The notes under the pieces: model-generated
The model's database searches: none
What the model was told of the DNA's origin: nothing
The model's input: the letters and a program-made list of their open reading frames with translations, nothing else
Program-made: the position numbers and the translations under genes
Shown: positions 6,574 through 15,657 of the stretch, one piece after another
Layout: the number at the start of each line of letters is the position of its first letter
Position numbering within the stretch: the first letter of the stretch is position 1
From: Cyanocohniella sp. LLY
GTDB lineage: Bacteria > Cyanobacteriota > Cyanobacteriia > Cyanobacteriales > Nostocaceae
Length of the DNA stretch: 44,506 nt
NCBI GenBank assembly: GCA_022241785.1
Contig: JAKOMP010000049.1
Coordinates: forward strand, 1-44,506
Reading direction: 5' to 3'

Positions 6574-8757
6574 TTATTCAGTAAATGCCCTAGAGGTGAC
6601 AGCACGTTGTAACTGAGCCAAAGCGCGGTTGTAATCTAAGATAGCGGTGATGCGATTACCTTCGGCTCTTGTGAGGTCGTTTTCGGAGTTAATCACATCG
6701 GTTTGAGTACCTACACCGGCTTGGAATCGTAATCGAGCTAAACGGAGTGCTTCTCTAGCTTGTTCTAAAGCAGCGTTGGCTGTTTGCACGTTTTCCAAAT
6801 TAGCTTGCTGGGTAGAAAAAGCTTGCTCTACTTGAAAACGGATTTGGTTACGTTGTTCACTAAATTGAGTTTCTGCGATCGCCACATTAGCTTGTTCCTG
6901 AGATGCTATAGATCTGGCTGCTCCCCCATCATATAAATTGAGGCTGGCCCTGACTCCGACAGAGTAACCATCGCTAATGCCAACACCATCATCAAATTGA
7001 TCTAACAGGTTGTAACTAGCAATCAAGCTCACTTGAGGCCCTAGAGATGAAAGTGCCCCTCGCCGCCGTTGTTCACTGATGTTACGTTGTGCCAATTGTT
7101 GTTGCAATTCTGGGCGATTTTGAAATGCCAAAACAATGCTACTTTCTAGGTCTTGGTTCCACAAACCTGCTAATTGCACTGGATCTGCGGCACTAATATT
7201 GGCCGATTGTGGCAAACTTAAGCGTAACGCTAAACGTCGCCGGAAAATTTGCTGCTGGGAGAGGCCATTAGTCAGTTCTTGAGTAGAGTTGGCTAAATTT
7301 ACTTGCGATCGCAAGACATCAAACCGCGTACCTACCCCAGCTGCTTCTAAGGCTTGAGCATCACGTAAACTAGCCTGGGCGTTCTCCACAGATGATTGAG
7401 CAATCCGTACTTGTTCATCAGCCTGTTGCAAGTCGTAATATTCTGTGGTGACACTCAACCGAATTTCTTCAGATTGACGCTCTACAGCTAATTCATCGAA
7501 CTTTACCCGTTCTTCTGCTTGTCTGATATTGGCTTGTCGTCTGCCCGAAGTAAAGATGTCATAGGTGAGTTGGGCTTGACCACTAAACCCTGTACCCGAT
7601 TCAGCACTAGGCGATGGAATACCTGTTTGTTGTTCTTGTTGTCTTAACTGTAGCTCATTGCCGGCAGAGCGGCTGCGAGTGATATCAGCACTCAGTGCGA
7701 CATTGGGCAATAATGCCGCTTGTGCTTCACGTAGAGCGGCTTGAGAACGTTCTAGCTCCAATAGAGAAACTTGCAAATCCCGATTGTTACGCTTGGCAAC
7801 TTCTAAAGCCTGTGCCAAAGTAATCGGCTGGTTTTCTTCCAGTGTCACTTCCTCTGGTTTGGTCGGAAATTGCAGAGGATTTGCATCAGGAATTAGGTTT
7901 TCGGGAATTGATACTGCTCCTGCTGGGGCAAATTCCCTAGTTTCTGGTTGAGTTTCTGGTTGCTGAAGCAGTTGTCCGGTATCAGCTGGGGCCAAAAATT
8001 CCTCTGATTCTTGTGGCGTAGGAGTTGCTTCCCAAATAGTCTCCTCAGGGCTGGATATGCTGTCAGGAGTAAAGTTATATCCCTGAACTACCCGATTTCT
8101 ATTGAGATTTTGAGTTCGGCAACTACTGGCAAGCAAGGACGCAGAAACCAATGTACTATTATGCTTCTGTTCCTGGGGGCAATTGTTCGCTGCTAGTAAA
8201 TTTGCGGCTCCTGTACCTCTAACCGCAGTTGGTAAAACTGTCGATAACTGAGTTGCGGAATTTGTTGATGATACTGCTGGTTGCTGTTTAACATCTGGTG
8301 TAACAACAGCCGTAGACGCAACTATTTGTTGCTCAGAAGTATCAATGTGACTTTGTTGTTGACTAATTTTAAAATCGCCATCTTCTGAACGTTTAGCAGA
8401 TTTTAACTTAGCCCTGAGATGGGAAAATTTATCTTCGTCTTTTTTAGATATTTGTTCTCCGGATATCCCAGTATTTACTGTTAAGATTACTGGGTTACTC
8501 TTACTACTTGAAAGTCGTAAATTAAGTGGAGTCAACCCAGGTTTGGGTACTATATCCGGAAAAATTTGTCTTGCAGTATGAGGCAGTTGGGTATTAATAT
8601 TGTCTGCAAACAAGGTTCGACTATCAGTAGCAGTCAAGACATCAGGAGAAGACGCCAGATGTACCTCACTGACTATCCTAGCCAAAGCAGGCTGGGTCGT
8701 TAATACCGCTGCTGTGACACCAGGTAAGAAACTATGGAATAAGTATTGTCCTTTCAC
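6574..8757 (-). CDS. hgdD: TolC-family outer-membrane protein, HgdD-type
   Basis: 727 residues. The start is GTG at 8755-8757, giving a hydrophobic export signal (about 8-27, FLPGVTAAVLTTQPALA). About 280 residues of Ser/Gln/Pro-rich, low-complexity sequence follow. The outer-membrane efflux region starts near LTLAQALEVAKRNN-type sequence (about 312), with two OEP repeats at about 312-505 and 530-715. Long coiled-coil stretches (QAALREAQAALLP, QANLENVQTANAALEQAREAL) make the periplasmic tunnel. TolC trimers join inner-membrane pumps to the outside. HgdD of Anabaena exports heterocyst glycolipids with DevBCA and also takes part in multidrug and protein export. The place directly behind kaiC, 104 bp away, is the arrangement recalled for alr2887. 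The symbol is by homology and synteny. Confidence 0.85.
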   Translation of the reverse strand: MKGQYLFHSFLPGVTAAVLTTQPALARIVSEVHLASSPDVLTATDSRTLFADNINTQLPHTARQIFPDIVPKPGLTPLNLRLSSSKSNPVILTVNTGISGEQISKKDEDKFSHLRAKLKSAKRSEDGDFKISQQQSHIDTSEQQIVASTAVVTPDVKQQPAVSSTNSATQLSTVLPTAVRGTGAANLLAANNCPQEQKHNSTLVSASLLASSCRTQNLNRNRVVQGYNFTPDSISSPEETIWEATPTPQESEEFLAPADTGQLLQQPETQPETREFAPAGAVSIPENLIPDANPLQFPTKPEEVTLEENQPITLAQALEVAKRNNRDLQVSLLELERSQAALREAQAALLPNVALSADITRSRSAGNELQLRQQEQQTGIPSPSAESGTGFSGQAQLTYDIFTSGRRQANIRQAEERVKFDELAVERQSEEIRLSVTTEYYDLQQADEQVRIAQSSVENAQASLRDAQALEAAGVGTRFDVLRSQVNLANSTQELTNGLSQQQIFRRRLALRLSLPQSANISAADPVQLAGLWNQDLESSIVLAFQNRPELQQQLAQRNISEQRRRGALSSLGPQVSLIASYNLLDQFDDGVGISDGYSVGVRASLNLYDGGAARSIASQEQANVAIAETQFSEQRNQIRFQVEQAFSTQQANLENVQTANAALEQAREALRLARLRFQAGVGTQTDVINSENDLTRAEGNRITAILDYNRALAQLQRAVTSRAFTE

Positions 8758-8861
8758 CGCATCCCCTCACACAAAAATCAATCTAGCGGCAGAAACCCCT
8801 TCTTCTCCACAGAATATAACACGATCCTAAATTTAGAAATGAATATATCATGACACTAAAT

Positions 8862-10421
8862 TTAGGAATCAGCACTCGGTTTCTTTTCAAAACGTTGAAC
8901 TATGCGAGAAAGTTCCGCCTTTTCGTCAACACTCACGCGGCTAGGAGCGCCACTGATAATTCGTTCGTAATTTCGGAAAGAATCTCTAATTTCTGGGCCG
9001 TCAGCGGTAATGTTGTACTCACGGATACCTTTGTCATGCCACGAACCGCGCATTTTAAATACGTTGATAGCTCGTGACATTTCTCCACGAATTTCTACGT
9101 ACTGTAGCATCAAAATTGTGTCAGTAATTGTAGAAATATGGGAGTCAGTAATCGAATGAGAACCCATAAATTGGTCAGTTGTATTGGTAAAAAAACCAGT
9201 TATTTCTTCTTGCTTGGCATAACCAGTCACACCGATAACGAACTGACGAAAAGCGTTATTACTTACGCCTCTAGCTAGTGCTGATAAAGAATCAATGGCA
9301 ATCCGCGCAGGTTTAAAATCGGCAATTTCTGATTTAATAATTTGTAGGTGATCTTCTAAACCAGTTGACTCAGGATAGGTACAAATAATTTTCAGTAAAC
9401 CTTGACGCTCTAATTCCTCAAAATCAATTCCCCAAGAAGAAGCATTACGCGATAATTGCGCGCGTGATTCTTCATAGGCAAATAATATGGAATGTTCACC
9501 ATTGACGCAGCCATTTTGGATAAATTTGCTTACCAAAAGCGTCTTACCAGTACCAGTGGCTCCCGTGGCTAAAATAATCGAATCTTTAAAAAAACCACCA
9601 CCACACATTTCATCTAGGGTTTTTACCCCAGAAGATACTCTGACATTAGAAGACCTTTGGGTTAAACGCATTGCTCCCAAGGGGAAAATATTCACTCCTT
9701 CATTGGTAATTGTGAAGGGATACTCACCTTTCATGTGAGTTGTACCGCGTAACTTAAGGATTTCAATTGTCCGGCGGCGGCGTTCTCCTTCTAAAACGTT
9801 GCGGACAATCACCACATTATCAGATACAAATTCTTCTACCCCAAAGGAAGCCACCGAACCATATTCTTCGCTACGTTCCGTGGTGATAATTGTCGTGACA
9901 TACAGTTGTTTCAAACGTGCTACCAAACGGAAAATTTCCCGCCGCACTACTCCCATCGCTTCGTACTGCTGAAAGACCGCTGTAATTGAGTCTATGGAAA
10001 CTCTTTGAGCTTTGTACTTGCGAATAGCATATTGCAAGCGCTCAATCAGTGCTGAAAGGTCGAAGTTACCAACAATATCTTGACCTTCTGGGTCGGGAGA
10101 TGCATCCAGGATAAATAACTTGCCTTCATCTATCAGGCGTTGCAAATTCCACCCAAAAATGTGGGCATTTTTAATAATATCACTGGGAGATTCTTCAAAG
10201 GTAACAAATACTCCCGGTTCATCAAAACGGGTAATACCATTATAGAGAAATTGCAGAGATAATAAGGTTTTGCCTGTACCAGAAGTACCACTAACTAAAG
10301 TAGTTCTACCCACTGGCAAACCACCATGACTTATATCGTCAAAGCCCTCTATCATCGTGCGAATTTTTTCGATGCCACCAATTGGTGCATTATATGGTGC
10401 TGCTTGGTCTTTTTCGCTCAT
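8862..10421 (-). CDS. kaiC: Circadian clock ATPase/autokinase KaiC
   Basis: 519 residues, the standard length. There are two RecA-like domains: CI with Walker A GTSGTGKT (45-52) and the catalytic pair EE at 76-77; CII with Walker A ATGATGTGKT (285-294), so position 291 begins TGKT-type binding, and the EE pair near 317-318. The autophosphorylation pair is Ser430-Thr431 in SHISTITDT, matching S431/T432 of Synechococcus. KaiC hexamers cycle through phosphorylation with KaiA stimulating and KaiB opposing. It is third in kaiABC on the minus strand, 84 bp after kaiB. Confidence 0.97.
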   Translation of the reverse strand: MSEKDQAAPYNAPIGGIEKIRTMIEGFDDISHGGLPVGRTTLVSGTSGTGKTLLSLQFLYNGITRFDEPGVFVTFEESPSDIIKNAHIFGWNLQRLIDEGKLFILDASPDPEGQDIVGNFDLSALIERLQYAIRKYKAQRVSIDSITAVFQQYEAMGVVRREIFRLVARLKQLYVTTIITTERSEEYGSVASFGVEEFVSDNVVIVRNVLEGERRRRTIEILKLRGTTHMKGEYPFTITNEGVNIFPLGAMRLTQRSSNVRVSSGVKTLDEMCGGGFFKDSIILATGATGTGKTLLVSKFIQNGCVNGEHSILFAYEESRAQLSRNASSWGIDFEELERQGLLKIICTYPESTGLEDHLQIIKSEIADFKPARIAIDSLSALARGVSNNAFRQFVIGVTGYAKQEEITGFFTNTTDQFMGSHSITDSHISTITDTILMLQYVEIRGEMSRAINVFKMRGSWHDKGIREYNITADGPEIRDSFRNYERIISGAPSRVSVDEKAELSRIVQRFEKKPSADS

Positions 10422-10505
10422 TGCTTCATAATAAATGGGTATTAAACCCAGTTTTTATATTACTCAAGTTGCTACTTTATCGTCAAAATTATGTTAAAGA
10501 TAATT

Positions 10506-10820
10506 TTATTCTTCCCAATCTTCTTCGCTCAGTTCTTCATAAAGTAAATCTAATCCAATTAACACTCTTTCTCTGTCTGATAGGTCACCAATTATTTTGC
10601 GAACAGGTGGGGGCAAAATTTTAGACAATGTTGGCGTAGCTAATATTTTATCTTCTTCGGCTAGCTGTGGATTCTTCAACACGTCAATTACCTTCAAAGC
10701 GTAAACACCTTGAAATTCCTGTTCTAAAATATTTTTGAGTATTTTTAATGCTCTTACTGAGTTGGGTGTATTCCCCGCTACATAGAGCTTGAGAACATAA
10801 GTCTTCTTTGCTTTATTCAT
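10506..10820 (-). CDS. kaiB: Circadian clock protein KaiB
   Basis: 104 residues, the usual length, with the thioredoxin-like start [19 protein letters not shown] and the conserved segment [21 protein letters not shown]. The acidic tail ([10 protein letters not shown]) is typical. KaiB switches fold when it binds the CI ring of phosphorylated KaiC and then captures KaiA, driving dephosphorylation. It also competes with SasA-type kinases for KaiC. It lies 104 bp downstream of kaiA and 84 bp upstream of kaiC. Confidence 0.97.
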   Translation of the reverse strand: MNKAKKTYVLKLYVAGNTPNSVRALKILKNILEQEFQGVYALKVIDVLKNPQLAEEDKILATPTLSKILPPPVRKIIGDLSDRERVLIGLDLLYEELSEEDWEE

Positions 10821-10924
10821 ATAAGGTAAAGCTAGATATAAAAATGAAAATACAAGTTAATCAAATGAATGCGGCGGGAATTATATCCGTTAATTGACAT
10901 CATTTTAACTATGATAAATTTAAT

Positions 10925-11500
10925 TTATTTAAAAATAGAACATCTATAGCGTTCGCAGAGGTGGGCTAGGATGTCTATAAGTGTCAGACGGTAATCCATT
11001 AAAGCTTCATCACTCCTACCTTCTAATCTTAGCTGATTGGAAAACTCTTCAATTAGTTCCATGTGAAATTCAATAATTTGGGGCACAGGAATATTAGCAC
11101 AAAATACTGCATTGATAAATTTATCAATTTGTTCTTTCAATGTTTTGTCTGTAGTAAAGTAATTTATAAGAATCTGACGATAATCTGATTTGAGTTGTTG
11201 TAATAATACGTGCTGATCAACTTGAGTCATGTGCGGAAAGAACTGCTGTGATTTTTGCTTTTGACATGCAAACACATAGAAATATTTATTAGTGAAATTT
11301 TCCTTAAGATATTGTTGCCGCTGGTGCAGTAAGTAGTAAATTTTAGCGGTGGCAACTAGAGGCGATAACCAAAACTCATTTTGGTGGTGCTGTCTATAAC
11401 GCCACCTCTGCCCACTCCATCTTGGTTTAGTCCCTATTTGAGTTGGGTTATCTAAATTTTTCTTAATATCTGGTGGAACAATCAAGATGGGTAGTAACAT
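10925..11500 (-). CDS. kaiA: Short KaiA, C-terminal domain with a worn N-terminal remnant
   Basis: 191 codons from the ATG at 11498-11500. Residues 91-191 (from MTQVDQHVLLQQLKSDYRQ) are a complete KaiA C-terminal domain: four-helix bundle, dimerisation and KaiC-binding, with IPVPQIIEFHMELIEEF and LMDYRLTLIDILAHLCERYR. Full-length KaiA has about 290 residues with a pseudoreceiver in front. Anabaena KaiA has about 102 residues and would correspond to starting at Met91 (11228-11230). By eye, residues 1-90 still resemble pieces of the lost pseudoreceiver and linker (PILIVPPD; HHQNEFWLSPLVATAK; FYVFACQKQKSQQFFP). So either the longer reading is translated, or it is a fossil in front of a 101-residue protein. 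No Shine-Dalgarno precedes Met91. Confidence 0.88.
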   Translation of the reverse strand: MLLPILIVPPDIKKNLDNPTQIGTKPRWSGQRWRYRQHHQNEFWLSPLVATAKIYYLLHQRQQYLKENFTNKYFYVFACQKQKSQQFFPHMTQVDQHVLLQQLKSDYRQILINYFTTDKTLKEQIDKFINAVFCANIPVPQIIEFHMELIEEFSNQLRLEGRSDEALMDYRLTLIDILAHLCERYRCSIFK

Positions 11501-11516
11501 CTATATGTAGTAACAT
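11491..11516. repeat. Direct repeat over the kaiA start
   Basis: GTAGTAACAT occurs at 11491-11500 and again at 11507-11516. On the coding strand this places ATGTTACTAC twice, 16 bases apart. The two ATGs are in different frames, and only the inner one reads into KaiA. Confidence 0.6.
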
Positions 11517-11523
11517 TTGTATA

Positions 11524-11553
11524 CTTATATATTTTATTAACCATCCTGACCAA
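11524..11553 (-). promoter_or_regulatory. Candidate promoter of kaiABC
   Basis: On the minus strand TTGGTC (11548-11553), 18 bases, then TATAAG (11524-11529). This gives a near-consensus sigma-70 pair with the start point about 15 bases upstream of the outer ATG. It is found by eye only. Confidence 0.4.
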
Positions 11554-12031
11554 GATTTGGTGAGCTAATAGGTTAAGATCACAATTCTCGGTTCTGACTG
11601 GGTGTTGAGGAAAGTTGCGATTTCCATCTGAAATAACACTGCGTATCAACAGATAGTTCAGACATCAGAACTTCGCAAAATAATGCAGTTTAATCAGCGC
11701 TAGGATTGACACAAGTTGCTGATCAAGTGTTCTTGGTAAATGCAGTTACATTACTTAATTCATAATTTGCATATGCATATCTCCTTAGATATAGATTCTT
11801 TTATTTCTCTTGTTGATAAGATACTTAAACTAACTTAAAGTATCGTCGCATTCTAAATCATTATAATTCCTCAAGGTTCTAAAGCGAATCTTTGGGGCCA
11901 TAATTGTTTTAGTTGTCACTTATCGAAAAGAAGTTTCAGCACCAGTAGAACACTGACAAGGATCTTCCCCCAAAATTCAAAGTGGCAAAGACGAACACTG
12001 CTACTCCCAAAACGAGTAAATCCAATCAGCG
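11554..12031. other. Divergent intergenic region kaiA / histidine kinase
   Basis: About 480 bases without a gene. It must contain the promoters of both the kai operon and the divergent kinase gene. The sequence is AT-rich, with several TTAAGTTA-like and ATATGCATAT (near 11770) palindromes. No clear riboswitch or RNA gene is seen. Confidence 0.5.
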
Positions 12032-15000
12032 GTGTATCTTGAGAATCAAGTTAATTGTTTCAATGGCGTTGAAAATGAGTCTTCTGCAAGGATATTACTT
12101 CAGGTACAAACACTATTTGCCGCAATGCTGATGGTGCAGCCCGCAGGTTTCCCCCAGAAGAATGACCCCAAAAGCCCTATGTCAATGCTACAGTACCCGC
12201 TTTATGACTTTCTAGCAACCGTACCCAACTGCGTAGAAACCAGCACTCTAGCAATGGTGCTGGAAATTTTTGAGCAAGAGCAGTGCGATCGCCTAGTAAT
12301 ATTGAATCAGCAGCAATGCCCTTTGGGATTGGTGTACTCTGCCCGATTAACCCAAAAATTGTTGGCCACATCTGGTGAAGATCTAGATGGTGATTTGCAG
12401 CAGCCATTATTAAGTTGGGATCAAACCATTATTGAGCCATTAAAAACAATACCCGCAACTTATTGTATAGATCAATTACGGCGACTTTTAAGTTACCAAC
12501 AAACACAAAAAAACAATAATTTAGATTGGGCACTGATAGATACAGATGGTAAATTTCTGGGGCTGTTAAATAGCGCCCGGCTATTAAAATTATTAGCCCA
12601 GGAAAAATTAGGAGTTAGTGCAGGGGGAAAGGGAACCGCATCTGTCCAGAAAAAATCTCAGACAACTACCCCAGAACCAACAAACAACGCCAGTAAACCA
12701 GTGAAAACTCACTGGCGATCGCGTCGCACTCATCAACGCCAGTCAGTAGGTAATCAACCACTGATAAAATTATTGGAATTACTGCCTTGGCCTTTGATGC
12801 TGCAAAGGGGAACAGGTGAGGTAGTGGCACAAAATCCGGCTTGGTGGCAACAACTAGGAGCATTGAAAGATCCTGAAGGCGTGCGACAACAGGTAGAAAG
12901 CATACTGGCCCCAATTCGCGATCAACAGCCAGAATACGCCAGTCAGCCAAGCCGGACCAAATATCGTCCTCATCACAGAAGCTATGAGCATAAAGACGAG
13001 GAACAATCCTCACCGCTAAATGCAGCAGAACATAGCTTTGCAGTAAAAAATGAAGCTTCGCCACCAAAAAACTTATCGCCCTTGGCATCATATTCTGCAC
13101 CATTATTAAATAACCAACAAGAGCAGCCAACAGGCACAAATATTGCATCTAGTCGCTGCTTTTTAGATAGTCAGATGGGTACTTGTACTTGTATTGTGGA
13201 AGTACAAAATGGTCAAGAGCGCATCTGGCAATTTACCAAAATTCCTTTAGATAAACCAGAGTCGGAACTGGTACTAAGTGAAAAATTACCAGCGAGTTTA
13301 GCATCAGAAGCAACCGCGGTAAGCATAGGGGCTGAACTAGGCAATGACCTCTGGTTGGTATTAGCTACTGATGTCACCGAACAGCAGCAGATTTGTAAAG
13401 AACTAGCAGCTAAAAATGCCGACCTGATTCAACTAAATCGATTAAAAGATGAATTTTTAGCTTGTATTAGTCATGAATTAAAGACACCCCTCACCGCCGT
13501 TTTGGGATTATCGCGGTTATTAGTAGACCAGCAATTAGGAGAACTCAACGAGCGCCAAGCCCGTTATGCTGGACTAATTCATCAAAGCGGACGGCATTTA
13601 ATGAGTGTGGTCAATGACATTTTGGATTTGACCCGCATGGAAACCGGGCAGATGGATTTGGCCTTGGTACCAGTGAAAATTCGTACAGTGTGCGATCGCG
13701 CTTTATCAGAAGCCAAAGCTGTTCATACTCAAACTACCAAAGCTACCACCACTCAGCCCCCAGTAGTCAGTTCTACTCCAGAATTCACTATTTGTATTGA
13801 ACCAGGTTTAGACCAAATCGTGGCAGATGAATTGCGCTTGCGGCAAATGCTGGTACATCTACTGTCCAATGCCTTTAAATTTACAGAACACTCTGGTGAA
13901 ATTGGTTTGCGGGTAAATCGCTGGGAAGGCTGGATTGCTTTTACAGTTTGGGATACAGGTATTGGCATTCCCGAACATCAACAACACTTAATCTTTCAAA
14001 AATTCCAACAATTGGAAAATCCCCTGACCCGCCAATTTGAAGGTACCGGTTTAGGGCTAGTCTTAACTAGAGCTTTGGCGCGCCTTCACGGAGGTGATGT
14101 CAGCTTCTTATCTCGTGAAGGTAAAGGCAGTCAATTTACATTACTGCTACCACCTAGCCCACCGACAACAAACTTCACCGAAACAGAACAGCTAACAGAA
14201 GAAGACCCCCAAAGTCCAAGTACTCCCACAAGAGAAGCCACAAACTCCGGTCGTCAGCGCGTCGTTGGCACTACCGCCCATCATCCCATTAGCTCACAAC
14301 GGTTAGTCTTGGTAGTTGAGGCAGTAGCCCGATATATTGAAGACGTTACCGAACAGCTCAAAGGTTTAGGTTATCGGGTGGTAATTGCCCGCTCAGGAAC
14401 AGAAGCTGTAGAAAAAGCTCGGCGTTTACAACCAAAAGCCATCTTTTTGAACCCCTTATTACCCTTACTTTCGGGTTGGGATGTGCTGACTTTACTAAAA
14501 TCTGATGATGCTACTCGCCACATTCCCGTAGTGGTGACAGCAACGGGAGCCGAAAAAGACCAAGCATTTGCTAACCGAGCCGATGGTTTTTTGAACTTGC
14601 CGGTTGAGCATCAGTCTTTGGTACCACTTGTGGAAAAGTTATGTGCTACGCCAGCAATTTTGCCCTCAGGATTAGATAATCCGGAAATCATCCCCATTAA
14701 AACTCCGCTACGAATTCTCCGGTTGGTTGATCACAATTTAGAATCCATTAACCCCCACCCTTCACTGCGGGAGCATCGGGTGATAGAAGTAGATGACCTA
14801 GACCAAGCAGAACTTTTGGCACGGGTTTGGCAGTTCGACGTGATTTTGCTGGATATAGAAACTTCTGTAGCCCAAACTTACTTACAACAGTTAACTCAGC
14901 ATCCCATCTTGGCCGAGCTGCCCCTAGTAACTTGTGATGTTGAAACCACCCTGGCAGCCTCCCAGATTCCTGGTTTATCTGTATTTCCTTATTTAACACC

Positions 15001-15613
15001 ATTTACTCAAGACAACCACAACCGTACCGATAAAACAGATCCCTTATTATCCGTGCTGCAAATTGCCTCTGGTGTCTCCTGTCCACCCAGCATCTTAGTA
15101 GTAGATTTAACGATGCTGCGTGACATACCACAAATCAAGGGCAAACAGTCCAGGGGTCAGCGCCTAGCCAAAAATTCCGGTGACACGACAGAAAGGGGAT
15201 CTGAGTGGTTTCAAGCTTTAATTCAGTACTTACAAACGGCTGGATTGAAAGCAGCAATGGGCCACTGTTGGGCAGAAGTGCTGCAACAAATTCGTCATCA
15301 AAGTGTTGACTTACTGTTAATTTGCTTAGGTGAGTCATCGATTCGGAAAGAGGCACTAACAGCGCTCAAAGCATTAGAGAATTTGCCTTGTGACTTACCA
15401 CCTATTCTGGTCATTGATCAGCGCTTAAGTAGTCATCAAATCAATTCCCTGCCGGATATTTCCGCCGTAGCCAGTGTCCAGCAGCAAAAAATCAGGTCAA
15501 AGTCATTAGCGGCTGTGATGGGTGGTATGGTTGCCCAGATTTTGCCTCGTTCCATCTCAATGGAGGATTTATTGAGTCAAATTAATCAAGCTTTAGCGGT
15601 TAGTAGGCGTTAG
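12032..15613 (+). CDS. Histidine kinase with CBS-like input and three degenerate receivers, beside kai
   Basis: 1193 codons from GTG at 12032. The first 49 residues look unconserved, and an ATG at 12179-12182 (MSMLQYPLYDF) is a good alternative start. Order: CBS-pair-like input (about 55-190), a linker, a PAS-like segment (247-276), a Pro/Gln-rich stretch, HisKA with His481 in CISHELKTPLTA, and HATPase with Asn613, DTGIGIP (641-647) and GTGLGL (671-676). Then follow three receiver-like segments. The first (758-870) has Asn807 in place of the phosphorylated Asp. The second (893-990) keeps Asp941 but lacks the acidic pair and the Lys. The third (1018-1130) has no Asp at the site. There is no transmembrane segment, so it is cytosolic. 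It is divergent from kaiA and convergent with the GT39 gene 45 bp away. A clock-linked role, like CikA with its pseudoreceiver, is inference from position and design. Confidence 0.87.
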   Translation: MYLENQVNCFNGVENESSARILLQVQTLFAAMLMVQPAGFPQKNDPKSPMSMLQYPLYDFLATVPNCVETSTLAMVLEIFEQEQCDRLVILNQQQCPLGLVYSARLTQKLLATSGEDLDGDLQQPLLSWDQTIIEPLKTIPATYCIDQLRRLLSYQQTQKNNNLDWALIDTDGKFLGLLNSARLLKLLAQEKLGVSAGGKGTASVQKKSQTTTPEPTNNASKPVKTHWRSRRTHQRQSVGNQPLIKLLELLPWPLMLQRGTGEVVAQNPAWWQQLGALKDPEGVRQQVESILAPIRDQQPEYASQPSRTKYRPHHRSYEHKDEEQSSPLNAAEHSFAVKNEASPPKNLSPLASYSAPLLNNQQEQPTGTNIASSRCFLDSQMGTCTCIVEVQNGQERIWQFTKIPLDKPESELVLSEKLPASLASEATAVSIGAELGNDLWLVLATDVTEQQQICKELAAKNADLIQLNRLKDEFLACISHELKTPLTAVLGLSRLLVDQQLGELNERQARYAGLIHQSGRHLMSVVNDILDLTRMETGQMDLALVPVKIRTVCDRALSEAKAVHTQTTKATTTQPPVVSSTPEFTICIEPGLDQIVADELRLRQMLVHLLSNAFKFTEHSGEIGLRVNRWEGWIAFTVWDTGIGIPEHQQHLIFQKFQQLENPLTRQFEGTGLGLVLTRALARLHGGDVSFLSREGKGSQFTLLLPPSPPTTNFTETEQLTEEDPQSPSTPTREATNSGRQRVVGTTAHHPISSQRLVLVVEAVARYIEDVTEQLKGLGYRVVIARSGTEAVEKARRLQPKAIFLNPLLPLLSGWDVLTLLKSDDATRHIPVVVTATGAEKDQAFANRADGFLNLPVEHQSLVPLVEKLCATPAILPSGLDNPEIIPIKTPLRILRLVDHNLESINPHPSLREHRVIEVDDLDQAELLARVWQFDVILLDIETSVAQTYLQQLTQHPILAELPLVTCDVETTLAASQIPGLSVFPYLTPFTQDNHNRTDKTDPLLSVLQIASGVSCPPSILVVDLTMLRDIPQIKGKQSRGQRLAKNSGDTTERGSEWFQALIQYLQTAGLKAAMGHCWAEVLQQIRHQSVDLLLICLGESSIRKEALTALKALENLPCDLPPILVIDQRLSSHQINSLPDISAVASVQQQKIRSKSLAAVMGGMVAQILPRSISMEDLLSQINQALAVSRR

Positions 15614-15657
15614 TCATGGGGAAGAAAGTTTTCCTTCATCTTCCCATTACCCACTCC

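Noticed and set aside
12666-13148. 160-codon minus-strand frame opposite the kinase gene
   Set aside because: It lies wholly inside the low-complexity linker of the kinase and has no family features; a shadow of the real gene.
13400-15613. Receivers of the kai-adjacent kinase as ordinary phospho-acceptors
   Set aside because: The first and third lack the Asp and the second lacks the acidic pair and Lys, so normal phosphotransfer is unlikely.
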